A stretch of 64,000 nucleotides of DNA from Rhodococcus tibetensis (GTDB lineage Bacteria; Actinomycetota; Actinomycetes; Mycobacteriales; Mycobacteriaceae): the NCBI RefSeq assembly GCF_024438035.1, contig NZ_JANFQF010000011.1, positions 62,001 to 126,000 of the forward strand, written 5' to 3'. A program made the position numbers and the translations under genes. Shown here piece after piece: positions 47,094 to 57,945 of this stretch. The notes under the pieces were generated by a model. That model did no database searches and was not told the DNA's origin. It saw only the letters and a list, made by a program, of their open reading frames with translations. The number at the start of each line of letters is the position of its first letter. Within the stretch, counting starts at the first letter, position 1.

Positions 47094-47699
47094 TCAGGGA
47101 GCCGCATCCCCGGCGGGGCGGGCTCGTACGTGGGCCCGCTCCCCCTGCGGCCCGAACAGGCTCAGGATTTCGACCGGCTCGGGGCCAGGATTGCCGAACC
47201 AGTGCGGCACGTGGGTGTCGAACTCGGCTACCTCGCCCGCGGTGAGGATCACGTCGTGTTCCCCGAGCAGCAGGCGGAGCCGGCCGGAGAGGACGTACAG
47301 CCATTCGTACCCCTCGTGGACTTGCCGCTGCGGCTCGCCTGCCGTGGGCTTCGACGCCGGGATGACATGCTTGAACGCCTGGATTCCGCCCGGCCTGCGG
47401 GTGAGGGGAACGATCTTCGAGCCGTTCCGCTCGATCGGCCGCAGGTGGACCCGTGGGTCGCCGGTGGCCGGCGCGTCGACGAGCTCGTCGAGTGGGAGCT
47501 GATGGGCCCGCGCGAGGAGGAGGATCAGTTCGAGTGTGGGTTTGCGCTGACCGGACTCGAGGCGGGAAAGAGTACTCACCGATATTCCGGTGGCGCCCGA
47601 CAGCTGCGCCAGGGTCGCGCCGCGCTGCTGACGCAATGCCTTCAACCGAGGACCCACCGCGTCGAGGACGCCGTCGAGGTCGGGAATGTCTTCGCTCAC
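47094..47699 (-). CDS. XRE-cupin transcriptional regulator
   Basis: A 201-residue protein, preferred start GTG 47699 (ATG 47723 possible). HTH: LKALRQQRGATLAQLSGATG and ISVSTLSRLESGQRKPTLEL; C-terminal cupin: EGYEWLYVLSGRLRLLLGEH and AEFDTHVPHWFGNPG. Such regulators sense small ligands through the cupin. It is divergent from the flavoprotein gene with a ~90-bp gap, so it probably controls it. Confidence 0.88.
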   Translation of the reverse strand: MSEDIPDLDGVLDAVGPRLKALRQQRGATLAQLSGATGISVSTLSRLESGQRKPTLELILLLARAHQLPLDELVDAPATGDPRVHLRPIERNGSKIVPLTRRPGGIQAFKHVIPASKPTAGEPQRQVHEGYEWLYVLSGRLRLLLGEHDVILTAGEVAEFDTHVPHWFGNPGPEPVEILSLFGPQGERAHVRARPAGDAAP

Positions 47700-47791
47700 C
47701 CTTCCATCTTGCCACTCCGGCAAAGAAGTTTGTCACTTTTGCACGTAGTGCTGGACGGTGTAGTCACGAAGCCCAAACGAAGGAGAATGCG

Positions 47792-48748
47792 GTGAAAGAC
47801 AACTACGAGGTAGTAATCGTCGGTGGTGGCGCAGCAGGGCTGAGCGGTGCGCTGGCCCTGTCCCGGGCACGGCGGTCGGTGCTGGTGATCGATGCGGGCG
47901 CCCCCCGCAACGCGCCGGCCGGGCACATCCACAACTACTTGGGCCGCGAGGGGACTCCTCCGGCCGAACTGCTCAGCGTCGGCCGGGACGAGGTCGCCTC
48001 CTACGGAGGCGAGGTGGTGAGCGGCACCGTCGCCTCCGCCGAGACCGCCGCGGACGACGGCTTCCGGGTCACCCTCGCCGACGGACAAGTGGTCCGGGCG
48101 CGGCGACTGCTCGTGACGACCGGGTTGGTGGACGAGCTGCCCGACGTTCCGGGAGTGTCCGAACGCTGGGGCCGCGACGTGCTCCACTGCCCGTACTGCC
48201 ACGGGTGGGAAGTCCGGGACCAGCCGATCGGCGTCCTGACGAGCAGCCCCTTCTCGATTCATCAGGCACTGATGTGGCGGCAATGGACCGACAAGGTGAC
48301 ACTGTTCCTCAACGACGCGATCGAGCCGACCGCGCAGGAGTACGAGCAACTTGCCGCCCGCGACATCTGCGTGGTCGACGGGAAGCTGTCGGGCCTGACG
48401 GTGGTCGAGGATCGCCTCACCGGTGTCCGGTTGCACTCCGGTGAGGAATTCGCCTGCACCGCAGTGGTGGTCGCACCTGTCTTCACCGCGCGCGCCGACG
48501 TGCTGACCACACTCGGGCTCGAGCCCGTAGAGCAGCAGATGGGCGGACACGTGATGGGCACCTACGTCGAGTCGGATGCCATGGGCGCCACGGCGGTTCC
48601 AGGCGTATGGGTAGCGGGGAACGTGGCAGACCTCAAGGGGCAGGTGATCGGGTCGGCCGCGGCGGGACTCAATGCTGCGGCCGCGCTCAATGCCGATCTG
48701 ATCGCGGAGGACACCCGCCTCGCCGTCGCAGCGAGAGCTGGGCAGTAG
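47792..48748 (+). CDS. Thioredoxin reductase-like flavoprotein
   Basis: A 318-residue FAD/NAD(P) oxidoreductase from GTG 47792 with AAGGAGA. FAD motif VVIVGGGAAGLSGALAL, redox CPYCHG (CxxC) at about 130-135, and the C-terminal VWVAGNVADLKGQVIGSAA. The NADPH GxGxxA motif is changed (IGVLTSSPFSIHQALM), so cofactor use may differ from standard TrxB. It is often paired with an XRE-cupin regulator, as here. A role in redox defence is likely. Confidence 0.85.
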   Translation: MKDNYEVVIVGGGAAGLSGALALSRARRSVLVIDAGAPRNAPAGHIHNYLGREGTPPAELLSVGRDEVASYGGEVVSGTVASAETAADDGFRVTLADGQVVRARRLLVTTGLVDELPDVPGVSERWGRDVLHCPYCHGWEVRDQPIGVLTSSPFSIHQALMWRQWTDKVTLFLNDAIEPTAQEYEQLAARDICVVDGKLSGLTVVEDRLTGVRLHSGEEFACTAVVVAPVFTARADVLTTLGLEPVEQQMGGHVMGTYVESDAMGATAVPGVWVAGNVADLKGQVIGSAAAGLNAAAALNADLIAEDTRLAVAARAGQ

Positions 48749-48811
48749 CCGGGCCGCACATCGTCACTCGTGAGACAGGGCTTCCGCCCGGCGGATGTCG
48801 TGAGCGAAGGA

Positions 48812-50755
<1,944 letters not shown>

Positions 50756-50756
50756 C

Positions 50757-51347
50757 GTGGAATATCGGGAGCTGAAGATCGCCGGGGCTTGGGAGATCAC
50801 TCCCCGCCAGTTCGGTGACGACCGAGGCGTGTTCCTCGAGTGGTTCAAGGGCTCGGAGTTCCAGGCCGCCGTCGGGCACGAACTCGAGCTCGCGCAGGCC
50901 AACTGCTCGGTGTCCGCCGCCGGCGTCCTGCGCGGCATCCACTTCACCGACACCCCGCCGGGTCAGGCGAAGTACGTCACCTGCGTCAGGGGTGCGTTCC
51001 TCGACGTCATCGTCGACGTGCGCGTGGGCTCCCCCACCTTCGGGCAGTGGGATTCCGTGGTGATCGACGATGTGGACCGCCGCGCCGTGTACCTCCCCGC
51101 AGGTCTGGGCCACGCCATCCTGTCGCTCGAAGACGCGTCCACGGTGATGTACCTGTGCTCCCTCGAGTACACCCCCGAACTCGACCACGACGTGCATCCC
51201 CTCGACCCCGACCTCGCCATCGACTGGCCCACCGTCGGGCGTGACGGTTCGCCGCTGACCTTCCAGCTGTCCGGGAAGGACTCGACTGCGCCGTCCCTGA
51301 CCCATGCAGCCGATGCCGGGCTCCTGCCTGTGTATTCGGGCGCCTGA
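50757..51347 (+). CDS. rmlC: dTDP-4-dehydrorhamnose 3,5-epimerase RmlC
   Basis: A 196-residue cupin enzyme from GTG 50757 (VEYRELKIAGAWEITPRQFG). Conserved NCSVSAAGVLRGIHFTDTPP, the catalytic His in RGIHF, KYVTCVRGAFLDVIVDVRVG, and YLPAGLGHAILSL. It epimerises the keto-sugar from RmlB. With RmlA and RmlB it leaves only RmlD to be encoded elsewhere. Confidence 0.94.
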   Translation: MEYRELKIAGAWEITPRQFGDDRGVFLEWFKGSEFQAAVGHELELAQANCSVSAAGVLRGIHFTDTPPGQAKYVTCVRGAFLDVIVDVRVGSPTFGQWDSVVIDDVDRRAVYLPAGLGHAILSLEDASTVMYLCSLEYTPELDHDVHPLDPDLAIDWPTVGRDGSPLTFQLSGKDSTAPSLTHAADAGLLPVYSGA

Positions 51348-51428
51348 GTCGGTCTTTTCTCTCGCAGCGGCATCACCCAGGTGAAGCGGAGTAGGCGCGG
51401 CACCGTCCGTGGGTGGGAGGATGCCGGA

Positions 51429-51938
51429 ATGACGAGCGACACGAACGAGACCACTGCGCCGCGGGAACGACTCGAAGTTCAGCGGGCGATTGCGGCCGAG
51501 CCGGCGGAGATCTTCGGCGTGCTGTGCGACCCGAACGGGCACGTGGCGATCGACAGTTCCGGCATGTTGATGTCCGCCGAGGGAGAACCCGTGACTGCGG
51601 CAGGTGACAGCTTCGTCGTCCACATGGACCGCGACGCGCTCCACGACATCGATCTCGGCCTGTACGACGTGACCGTGACGATCGAGACCTTCGTACTCGA
51701 CCGAGAGATCTCCTGGAAGGTCCTCGGCCGGATCCGCCCTCAGATCGGCCACGTGTACGGCTACCGGCTCGCGCCGATCAGCGAGGGCACGATGGTCACC
51801 TCGTATTGCGACTGGTCGTCCATCGACCCCGTCTGGCGGGACGCCGGAATCTTCCCGGTCATTTCCGACACCGCTCTGCGCGCCACGCTGGGCATCCTCG
51901 CCCGCACCGTCGCGCCTGGTTTGCCCCGGCCGCTGTAA
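51429..51938 (+). CDS. SRPBCC-family protein
   Basis: A 169-residue protein from ATG 51429 (MTSDTNETTAPRERLEVQRA). START-like fold: IAAEPAEIFGVLCDPNGHVA, a beta-rich middle (LYDVTVTIETFVLDREISW), and a final long helix. The ligand is unknown. It stands alone after rmlC. Confidence 0.78.
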   Translation: MTSDTNETTAPRERLEVQRAIAAEPAEIFGVLCDPNGHVAIDSSGMLMSAEGEPVTAAGDSFVVHMDRDALHDIDLGLYDVTVTIETFVLDREISWKVLGRIRPQIGHVYGYRLAPISEGTMVTSYCDWSSIDPVWRDAGIFPVISDTALRATLGILARTVAPGLPRPL

Positions 51939-51962
51939 TCGGAGTTCGGGTGGGCGGCGAAG

Positions 51963-52247
51963 TTACTCCTGCGGACGCCGGCGATTCTCCCGGCGTTGCT
52001 CCTCGGCACGTTCCCTGCACCGGCGCACGAACTCGGCCTCCTCCGGATCTTCGGGCAGACGTTCGCCGGGATACTTCTGCGGCCGCCCTGCCACCAGCCA
52101 CAGGATCGAGCCGACGATCGGCAGGAGCAACACCACAACCAGCCAGCCGTCCTTCGACAGGTTCCTGACCTCGTCTTCGTCGGTGGTGATGGCATCGGCG
52201 AAACACAGAACCCACAGGACGAATCCGAACAGCGCAACGTACAGCAT
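51963..52247 (-). CDS. Two-TM PLDc_N-type membrane protein
   Basis: A 94-residue protein from ATG 52247. Two TM helices (LYVALFGFVLWVLCFADAI and WLVVVLLLPIVGSILWLVAG) joined by a charged loop, then a highly charged tail (RRCRERAEEQRRENRRR). The region resembles the N-terminal membrane part of PLD nucleases, found alone in many actinobacteria. It lies 85 bp downstream of the reverse transcriptase on the same strand. Some retrons use two-TM effectors, so a link is possible though unproven. Confidence 0.72.
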   Translation of the reverse strand: MLYVALFGFVLWVLCFADAITTDEDEVRNLSKDGWLVVVLLLPIVGSILWLVAGRPQKYPGERLPEDPEEAEFVRRCRERAEEQRRENRRRPQE

Positions 52248-52332
52248 CAGCGTTCTCCTCGCCCGGCACACCCGAACACATGGTGCGCCTGACTCCATCG
52301 AACAACTGCCGCGGTGTCGCCGCAAGGGGTAG

Positions 52333-53580
52333 TCAGCTCATCTCCGACCACTCGATACGGTCGGCGAGGGCGAGCAGCGCACGCTTCCTGTTCGGGTTGG
52401 ATTCACCGATCCAGGCGATACGCCCGTACACGTGCTCGCGGAAGTACGGCCTCCCGTCGCGGTTCTGCAGTTCTGGGCCAGTGCGTATGCAGTTGAAGAG
52501 CAACGCACGCAGTTGGTCGTACTCGGTGCGTGCGGCCCCCGGGTGCGCGTTGACCACGAGTCCCGCCAGATGCTGCCGTCGGTGCGCTCGCATGATCCGC
52601 GTCTTGCCCTGGTGCACCGAGAAGCCTTCGTCCGCCGCGATCCGGCCGACGGCGTGGATCAGTCGGTCCACCGCGAGGTCGGCGCCGGAGAACGCGAGAT
52701 CGTCGGCGTACCGGGTGTATTCGGCTCGGGAAGACCGCGCCAGACCGGTCAGCCGCCGATCGAGCCGATGCGCGACGAGATTCGCGAGGGCAGGCGAAGT
52801 CGGCGCGCCCTGCGGTAGATGCGAACCCCGCAATCGACTTGCCCCGTCGAACGGGAGCCTCGCGAGGACGTCCGGTGGGGTGGAAGTCGTGCACAACCCT
52901 GTCAGCACACGCGACACCCGTGGCCGATACCCGAACGAGTCGAATACCGCCCGCACCCGCGTCCGGGAAATCGACGGAAAGAAGGCGCGCAGATCGATTC
53001 GCACCACGACGTCTTCACCTGCATGCGGAGCCGCGAACATGTGAACGCTGCGCCCAGGAACGAATCCGTGCGCAGCGGCATGCGGAGGTACTCGGTCGAG
53101 CACGGACCGCAGAATCCGGCGCTGCACCTCGCGGAGACGTTCCTTGGGCGCTTCCAGCAAGCGATGGTCAGATCGGATCCGGTAGCGGTAGTGCTGCAGG
53201 GTGGGCGCCTTCTTCCGCAGCCACTCGCCCGGATCGGCGAACCAGTCCAGTTCCGCCGGTGTGAGACCGATCGCCTGCGCGACCGCGACAGTGTGGGTCC
53301 ACTTCGGAACGTCGAATTTCCACTCGTGGTCGGGTTTCTCGACCACCGGAGTCGGCTCGTCGATGTTCGGCAGCTCCGACAGCAGCCGGTACACGCTGTC
53401 GACCCCCTCGACCGGAGGGGTGGGCAGAAGGTCGAACAATCGTGTTGCGATCCGGCCGGCGTCCGGGATGCCGATCTCCTCGAACCGCTGGGCGATCGCC
53501 GCCCGCGTCCACGAACCCGATACGGCTCCGGCGGCGAGACGATGTGCCACTGCCGGGGACAGGGCGCGACGCCTTGTCAT
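52333..53580 (-). CDS. Retron-type reverse transcriptase
   Basis: A 415-residue RT from ATG 53580, only 2 bases after the candidate RNA repeat a2. Residues 1-140 form an extension containing LRKKAPTLQHYRYRI. RT motifs: HGFVPGRSVHMFAAPHAG (171-188), VVRIDLRAFFPSIS, LPQGAPTSPALANLVAH (255-271), catalytic YTRYADDLAFSG (YADD 291-294), and the retron-type block HLAGLVVN followed by EYDQLRALLFNC. This is retron rather than group II intron or DGR layout: no maturase or endonuclease domain. Retrons make RNA-linked DNA and serve in phage defence with an effector. Confidence 0.9.
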   Translation of the reverse strand: MTRRRALSPAVAHRLAAGAVSGSWTRAAIAQRFEEIGIPDAGRIATRLFDLLPTPPVEGVDSVYRLLSELPNIDEPTPVVEKPDHEWKFDVPKWTHTVAVAQAIGLTPAELDWFADPGEWLRKKAPTLQHYRYRIRSDHRLLEAPKERLREVQRRILRSVLDRVPPHAAAHGFVPGRSVHMFAAPHAGEDVVVRIDLRAFFPSISRTRVRAVFDSFGYRPRVSRVLTGLCTTSTPPDVLARLPFDGASRLRGSHLPQGAPTSPALANLVAHRLDRRLTGLARSSRAEYTRYADDLAFSGADLAVDRLIHAVGRIAADEGFSVHQGKTRIMRAHRRQHLAGLVVNAHPGAARTEYDQLRALLFNCIRTGPELQNRDGRPYFREHVYGRIAWIGESNPNRKRALLALADRIEWSEMS

Positions 53581-53582
53581 GC

Positions 53583-53756
53583 GTGCGACGGTGAGAGGCG
53601 ACCGATACCTGTCGTCTGCGGCGCGCCGAAGCACGCGGAGCGTGCGGCCGTGCGTCGGACGGTGCCTCCCGTGAACAATGCCGAGCCAGGGGTTACCCCT
53701 GACGTGGTCGCAGCCGGCGTACCGGCTACCCCACTCTCACCCCTGCACCGTCGCAC
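53583..53756 (-). ncRNA. Candidate retron msr-msd RNA
   Basis: An 11-bp perfect inverted repeat GTGCGACGGTG (53583-53593) / CACCGTCGCAC (53746-53756) brackets 174 nt directly upstream of the RT start, as a1/a2 repeats do. The match extends with CTCTCAC/GTGAGAG across a 5-base bulge. Between them, on the minus strand, are stem-loops AGCCGG-TACG-CCGGCT (about 53712-53727), CAGGGG-TAA-CCCCTG (about 53688-53702) and GCACGC-TCC-GCGTGC (about 53632-53646). Size and placement fit a retron non-coding RNA. The branching G and exact msd borders were not determined. Confidence 0.68.
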
Positions 53757-53841
53757 CTCGTGAGAATGCCATAAAGTCAGCCGCTTTCGGAGGGTTCCGG
53801 GCCGACGGCGTCGCCGGCGCCTTCGCACGGGTGAGAGCACG

Positions 53842-55029
53842 TCAGACCGATGCGGTCACCGGCTTCCTGTCGGTGCGGGCGAACCGCTGGTAGCCGGCGT
53901 GGGTGAGCCATTCGAGGGGACCACGTTCGAACCGCCTTAGCCACAGCCGCGACACCACGACGAGGGTTGCCGACACCATGATGAACAATGCCACCGTGGC
54001 CGGAACGATGGTGCTGCCGTCCAGCCGCGCCGCCAGACCGAAACCCCACCCGTAGCAGACGACGGAACAGAGAACGTTCTGCAGCACATAGCAACTGAGT
54101 GCCGTCCGGCCGATCGGGGAGACCGCACGGCCTACGGTGCCCGGTTCTCGGCCGTCGGCGTAGCGGTGCGCGATCGCAGCGAGGAGACCGAGGGCCACGA
54201 CAGGCGCGGTCCCGTACCTGCCGAGCACCAGGCCGGCGTCTCCACCGAACAGTCCGAGTGCGAAATCCAACGGCAGTGCGAGCACCAGACCGACAAGCAT
54301 GAGCCGACGCCGCAGGGGTCCGCGATCCGGATCGAGGATGCGCGCGCCGAACAGATGGGCGCCGGCCAGGAAGAGAGCGATCGACAGCGGCAGAATGAAG
54401 ATGACTTCGAGGCGGAAGAACACGAGGTTGTCGAGGCGGAAGAACACGAGATCCACGAAGCTGCCCTCGGCGTAGGGATTCGGCGACAACGATTGTGGTT
54501 GTCTCGCGGACGCCGAGGACAAGGCCAGGGAGATCAGCGCGAGCATCGCCGCGTGGACCACCGCGGCACACCACATCCACACCCGTTGCGCGCGGACGCC
54601 GGTGGTGAGCACGAACGCGACGATCAGACCGGTCAACGCGTAACCGGTGAGCACGTCGAATTCGGTGAAAAGGAAAAAGTGCACCGCTCCGTCGAACATG
54701 AGAATTGCAGCTCGCCAGGAATAGCCACCCGGCCACGGCAGTCCGCGGCGCTGAGCGGAACGCTGCTGGATGGCGAGACCGATACCGAACATGATCGTGA
54801 GCAGGCCGAGGAACTTTCCCTGCGTGCACTGTTGGAGGACCGCCTGCACCGGCGCCCACCCGCCGGTGGCCAGTCCCGTGCCGTTGACGTAGCCGACCAA
54901 GCCCTCGACGCCCGTGAAGATCCAGATGTTGGTGCCGAGCGTGCCCAGGATCGCAATCCCGCGCATGACATCGAGCGCAGCGTAGCGGCGGGAACCCGGT
55001 TGATCTGCGGCCATCCTCAACCCCTCCAA
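53842..55029 (-). CDS. DUF418-family membrane protein
   Basis: A 395-residue polytopic protein (MEGLRMAADQPGSRRYAALD; start at 55029 or ATG 55014). DUF418 features: ALDVMRGIAILGTLGTNIWI, a middle with several TM helices, and the C-terminal GRTALSCYVLQNVLCSVVCY with RRFERGPLEWLTHAGYQRF. Members are thought to be transporters or acyltransferase-like. It is divergent from a TetR gene with a shared 60-bp region holding a palindrome, so it is probably the TetR target. Confidence 0.85.
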   Translation of the reverse strand: MEGLRMAADQPGSRRYAALDVMRGIAILGTLGTNIWIFTGVEGLVGYVNGTGLATGGWAPVQAVLQQCTQGKFLGLLTIMFGIGLAIQQRSAQRRGLPWPGGYSWRAAILMFDGAVHFFLFTEFDVLTGYALTGLIVAFVLTTGVRAQRVWMWCAAVVHAAMLALISLALSSASARQPQSLSPNPYAEGSFVDLVFFRLDNLVFFRLEVIFILPLSIALFLAGAHLFGARILDPDRGPLRRRLMLVGLVLALPLDFALGLFGGDAGLVLGRYGTAPVVALGLLAAIAHRYADGREPGTVGRAVSPIGRTALSCYVLQNVLCSVVCYGWGFGLAARLDGSTIVPATVALFIMVSATLVVVSRLWLRRFERGPLEWLTHAGYQRFARTDRKPVTASV

Positions 55030-55060
55030 TTTGGTGGCACATCTGTGTCAACAAAATTCA

Positions 55061-55082
55061 TGCTAACACAATCGTGTTAACA
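55061..55082. promoter_or_regulatory. TetR-type operator palindrome
   Basis: TAACAC-AATC-GTGTTA (55064-55079) with outer TG/CA, in the 60 bp between the divergent DUF418 and TetR genes. It is well placed to repress both. Confidence 0.75.
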
Positions 55083-55089
55083 TAGCGGG

Positions 55090-55674
55090 GTGCCTAAACT
55101 CATCGACCACGACCAACGGCAGCAGAAGATCGCCGAGGCCGTGTGGCGGGTGATCCAGCGCGACGGAATAGGCGCCGTTTCCGTACGGGACGTGGCCGCC
55201 GAAGCGGGTGTCTCCACGGGTTCTCTGCGACACGTCTTTGCAAGCAAGGCTGAACTCCTCGCCTACTCGATGCAATTGGTGCAGCGACGAGTGCGCGAGC
55301 GGGCGCGCGAGCATTCCTCGATCAGCGATCCGTGGACGCGGGCACTGGCAATTCTGGACGAGATGCTGCCGCTCGACGACCGCCGCCGGTGTGAGATGGA
55401 GGTCAACCTCGCGCTGGTAGCCGAGGGCCCTGCCCATCCGAAGGTGCGAGAGATCGCCCGGGACGCCCAGCATGAACTGCGCGCCGGATGCGCATCGATC
55501 CTGGCCGGGCTTGCCGCGCACGGGTACGTCGCACCGGAGCGCGACATCGATGCCGAGGCGATGCGACTGCACGCACTCGTCGACGGGGCCGCGATGCACG
55601 CCCTGCTCGGCGAAACCGATACCGCGGAAACGGCGCAGCGCATGATCGCCGAACACCTCCGCGGTCTGGCGTGA
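55090..55674 (+). CDS. TetR-family regulator
   Basis: A 194-residue protein from GTG 55090. HTH: AVWRVIQRDGIGAVSVRDVA, then AEAGVSTGSLRHVFASKAEL, close to the BetI-like group. A helical ligand domain ends AETAQRMIAEHLRGLA. It very likely represses the divergent DUF418 gene and itself through the palindrome between them. Confidence 0.9.
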   Translation: MPKLIDHDQRQQKIAEAVWRVIQRDGIGAVSVRDVAAEAGVSTGSLRHVFASKAELLAYSMQLVQRRVRERAREHSSISDPWTRALAILDEMLPLDDRRRCEMEVNLALVAEGPAHPKVREIARDAQHELRAGCASILAGLAAHGYVAPERDIDAEAMRLHALVDGAAMHALLGETDTAETAQRMIAEHLRGLA

Positions 55675-55730
55675 GCCGCGATCAGGCCCCGAGGTGCGCC
55701 GCGCCCGCGAGGAAGCTTCGCGGAAGGTCG

Positions 55731-56819
55731 TTATCTCGCAAAGCGGCCGGCGAATCCGCGCAGTGGCATGTCGGCACTTGTTCTGATCCCTGGCGCCGCC
55801 GCGACGACACTCCGGAGGGAGTTCAATGCCGGCAGTCCGGTAACGGTCATTCCGATGGATGCAAAGTCTTCCGGGTTGTCGAGGCGTACACCGGGTTTGG
55901 GGAAGATCATGTGCTTGCTGTAGATGTTCGGGTCGCCGGTGATCTGGGTGATGTAGCAGCCCTTGATGTTCCAGCTCGGATCTGTGTGGGGTGTCATCTG
56001 CCACTCGAGGTGGGACTCGATGCGGGGTACACCGTCGACCATGCCCTGGTACTTGATGTAGTTGGCACCCAGAGATCCTTTGGGCATGCGATACCAGCCC
56101 AGGTCGACGTCTTTCGTGCAGGCGCCGAGCTCGTAGGTGAACGCCACCTCGTCGAGCTCGAGGTCGAAACAGTCAGCCATCATGTACACGCTGTCGGAGA
56201 ACACACGGGTGTACTTCTCCAGTGATCCCGGGATGCTGGGGTCGTCGATCGGTTTGCCGTAACCGACCTCCTTCCACGTTTCGACCGAGTGGTGACAGGA
56301 CACATCTACCGACTCGATCACGGTGACGTTCTCGATCTCGGCCACATCCGCGGAGTGGACAACTCCGAGGATCTGACAGAGTCCCGGATTCATTCCGGTG
56401 CCGTAAAAGGTGGACCCGCCACGCTGACAGGCTGCCTCGAGAACCTCGGTGACCTTCCTCCCTGACGGGTGTGGATGGTTTCTGTCGCGATGATGCCCGG
56501 TGATGAAATCTGCGGTGGTGACGATATTGATGCCCGCCTCCAGGACACGTTCGTAGAGCGCCTCGTCGGGAAACACTCCATGGAAGGTCAGCACATCGGG
56601 TTGTGCGGCGATGATCTCCTCGATCGTTCCGGTCGCCGTCACCCCGATCGGCTCGAGTCCGGCGATCTCGCCGGCGTCCCGGCCGATCTTCTCGGGCGAA
56701 TAGCAGTGCAAGCCTACGAGTTCCAGATCTCGGTAGGCGCTGATTCGTTTGATCATCTCCGAACCTACGTTGCCGCTCGCGACCTGGAAGACGCGGATCG
56801 GTGCGTGTGTCGTGCTCAT
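55731..56819 (-). CDS. NAD(P)-dependent amine dehydrogenase-like protein
   Basis: A 362-residue Rossmann protein from ATG 56819 (MSTTHAPIRVFQVASGNVGS). The dihydrodipicolinate-reductase-like N-terminal motif VFQVASGNVGSEMIKRI, GINIVTTADFITGHH and FYGTGMNPGLCQILGV, then a large C-terminal domain. The family includes 2,4-diaminopentanoate dehydrogenase relatives and many hydrophobic-compound catabolic genes of unknown substrate. It lies next to a KshA-like oxygenase and is probably co-regulated. Confidence 0.72.
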   Translation of the reverse strand: MSTTHAPIRVFQVASGNVGSEMIKRISAYRDLELVGLHCYSPEKIGRDAGEIAGLEPIGVTATGTIEEIIAAQPDVLTFHGVFPDEALYERVLEAGINIVTTADFITGHHRDRNHPHPSGRKVTEVLEAACQRGGSTFYGTGMNPGLCQILGVVHSADVAEIENVTVIESVDVSCHHSVETWKEVGYGKPIDDPSIPGSLEKYTRVFSDSVYMMADCFDLELDEVAFTYELGACTKDVDLGWYRMPKGSLGANYIKYQGMVDGVPRIESHLEWQMTPHTDPSWNIKGCYITQITGDPNIYSKHMIFPKPGVRLDNPEDFASIGMTVTGLPALNSLRSVVAAAPGIRTSADMPLRGFAGRFAR

Positions 56820-56894
56820 TGGCGGGAAAGTGCCTTTCTGGAATCTCACGAACGGAACTGGTGCCACTGGCTGACGTGATCGGAGTGACTCGCA

Positions 56895-57905
56895 TCACCG
56901 AACTGCAGTGGCGGCCTTCGATTCGACATCGGCGGGATAGAACTGGTTGGCCCACTTGCGAAGCGCGGTAAAGCCCTCGAATTCCGAACGCGACAAGGCA
57001 GGAGGATCGGAGTAGCGCTGGTGTTTCCAGATATGGATGTCGTTTTGAAACTGCTCGATGACTCCCTGTGCGTGCTTGCGGGCCCGGGGAGGGGGTTCGG
57101 CGCACCCGTCACCGGGGTGACGACCGATCCACACGGTGAATCGGACATCGGAGGTCGATTCGTCGATCGGGGTAACCGCGGTCAACGTCCGGTTGTCGAT
57201 CATCCCCCAACTCTTCGTAGCGGCAACTCCGACTCCGCTGTTGATCGCTTGCACACCGCTGTTGACCTCGTCGGCCGGTACGTCGTCGAACGCGATGGTG
57301 AAGTCGACGTAGGACACCGGCTGGTCGAAGTCGTGGCGGGTGAACTCGGGAATGAGCGGCGTGTTGTGCACGTACTTGAAATGCGCAAAGTCCACGCCGT
57401 TCTCCATCACGTACTGCGGATGGATCTCCAGGCCGGTCTCGAACAGGGTGCTGTAGCCGTACGCAGGGTAGTAGTCGGCGCCGCTGTGCCCGTCGTCGAA
57501 CCCGGAGAGGGCGTCGGTGACGTCGAAGTACGGCGCGCGCCGGTCCACGTCGTGCCAGATGAAGACCGATTCACTGTGTTCGGTGACGGGGTACGTGCGG
57601 ATTCGCCGGCCCTTGTTCGGCTGCTTCTCGTAAGGGATACATACGTTGCGCCCCTGCATGTTCCATTCCCAACCATGGAAGGGGCACCGCAGAATTTCGC
57701 CATCGACGGTGCCGCCGTAGCCCAGGTGCGCACCCAGGTGTTCGCAGTAGGCGTCCATGACGGTGACCTGCCCCGACGTGGACCGCCACGCAATCATCTC
57801 GGTGCCGAAGTACTTCATCCGAACGACTTCCCCGGCGCCGATCTCGGCGGACCACGCGACCTGGAACCATCCAGTCGGCTTCATCGGCAGAGGTGTCTTC
57901 GCCAT
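56895..57905 (-). CDS. Rieske oxygenase, KshA-like
   Basis: A 336-residue protein from ATG 57905 (MAKTPLPMKPTGWFQVAWSA). Rieske 2Fe-2S ligands Cys54, His56 (CEHLGAH), Cys74, His77 (CPFHGWEW); mononuclear iron set Asp172, His175, His180 (VDFAHFKYVHN). This is the 3-ketosteroid 9-alpha-hydroxylase oxygenase (KshA) type. It needs a reductase; a 2Fe-2S reductase is encoded at 61,946. The substrate may be a steroid or another alicyclic ketone. Confidence 0.87.
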   Translation of the reverse strand: MAKTPLPMKPTGWFQVAWSAEIGAGEVVRMKYFGTEMIAWRSTSGQVTVMDAYCEHLGAHLGYGGTVDGEILRCPFHGWEWNMQGRNVCIPYEKQPNKGRRIRTYPVTEHSESVFIWHDVDRRAPYFDVTDALSGFDDGHSGADYYPAYGYSTLFETGLEIHPQYVMENGVDFAHFKYVHNTPLIPEFTRHDFDQPVSYVDFTIAFDDVPADEVNSGVQAINSGVGVAATKSWGMIDNRTLTAVTPIDESTSDVRFTVWIGRHPGDGCAEPPPRARKHAQGVIEQFQNDIHIWKHQRYSDPPALSRSEFEGFTALRKWANQFYPADVESKAATAVR

Positions 57906-57945
57906 TCGGAACCCCTCTTCTACGATTCGACCCTCGACGAAATCA

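Noticed and set aside
45115-47736. Single 873-residue frame upstream-extended from glfT2
   Set aside because: The first 248 codons are antisense to the XRE-cupin gene and have Arg/Pro/Ala composition typical of shadow frames. GTG 46992 gives a normal GlfT2 length.
52333-53580. Diversity-generating retroelement or group II intron RT
   Set aside because: No template/variable repeat pair, no maturase or HNH domain, and the RT motifs together with the upstream inverted repeats fit a retron.
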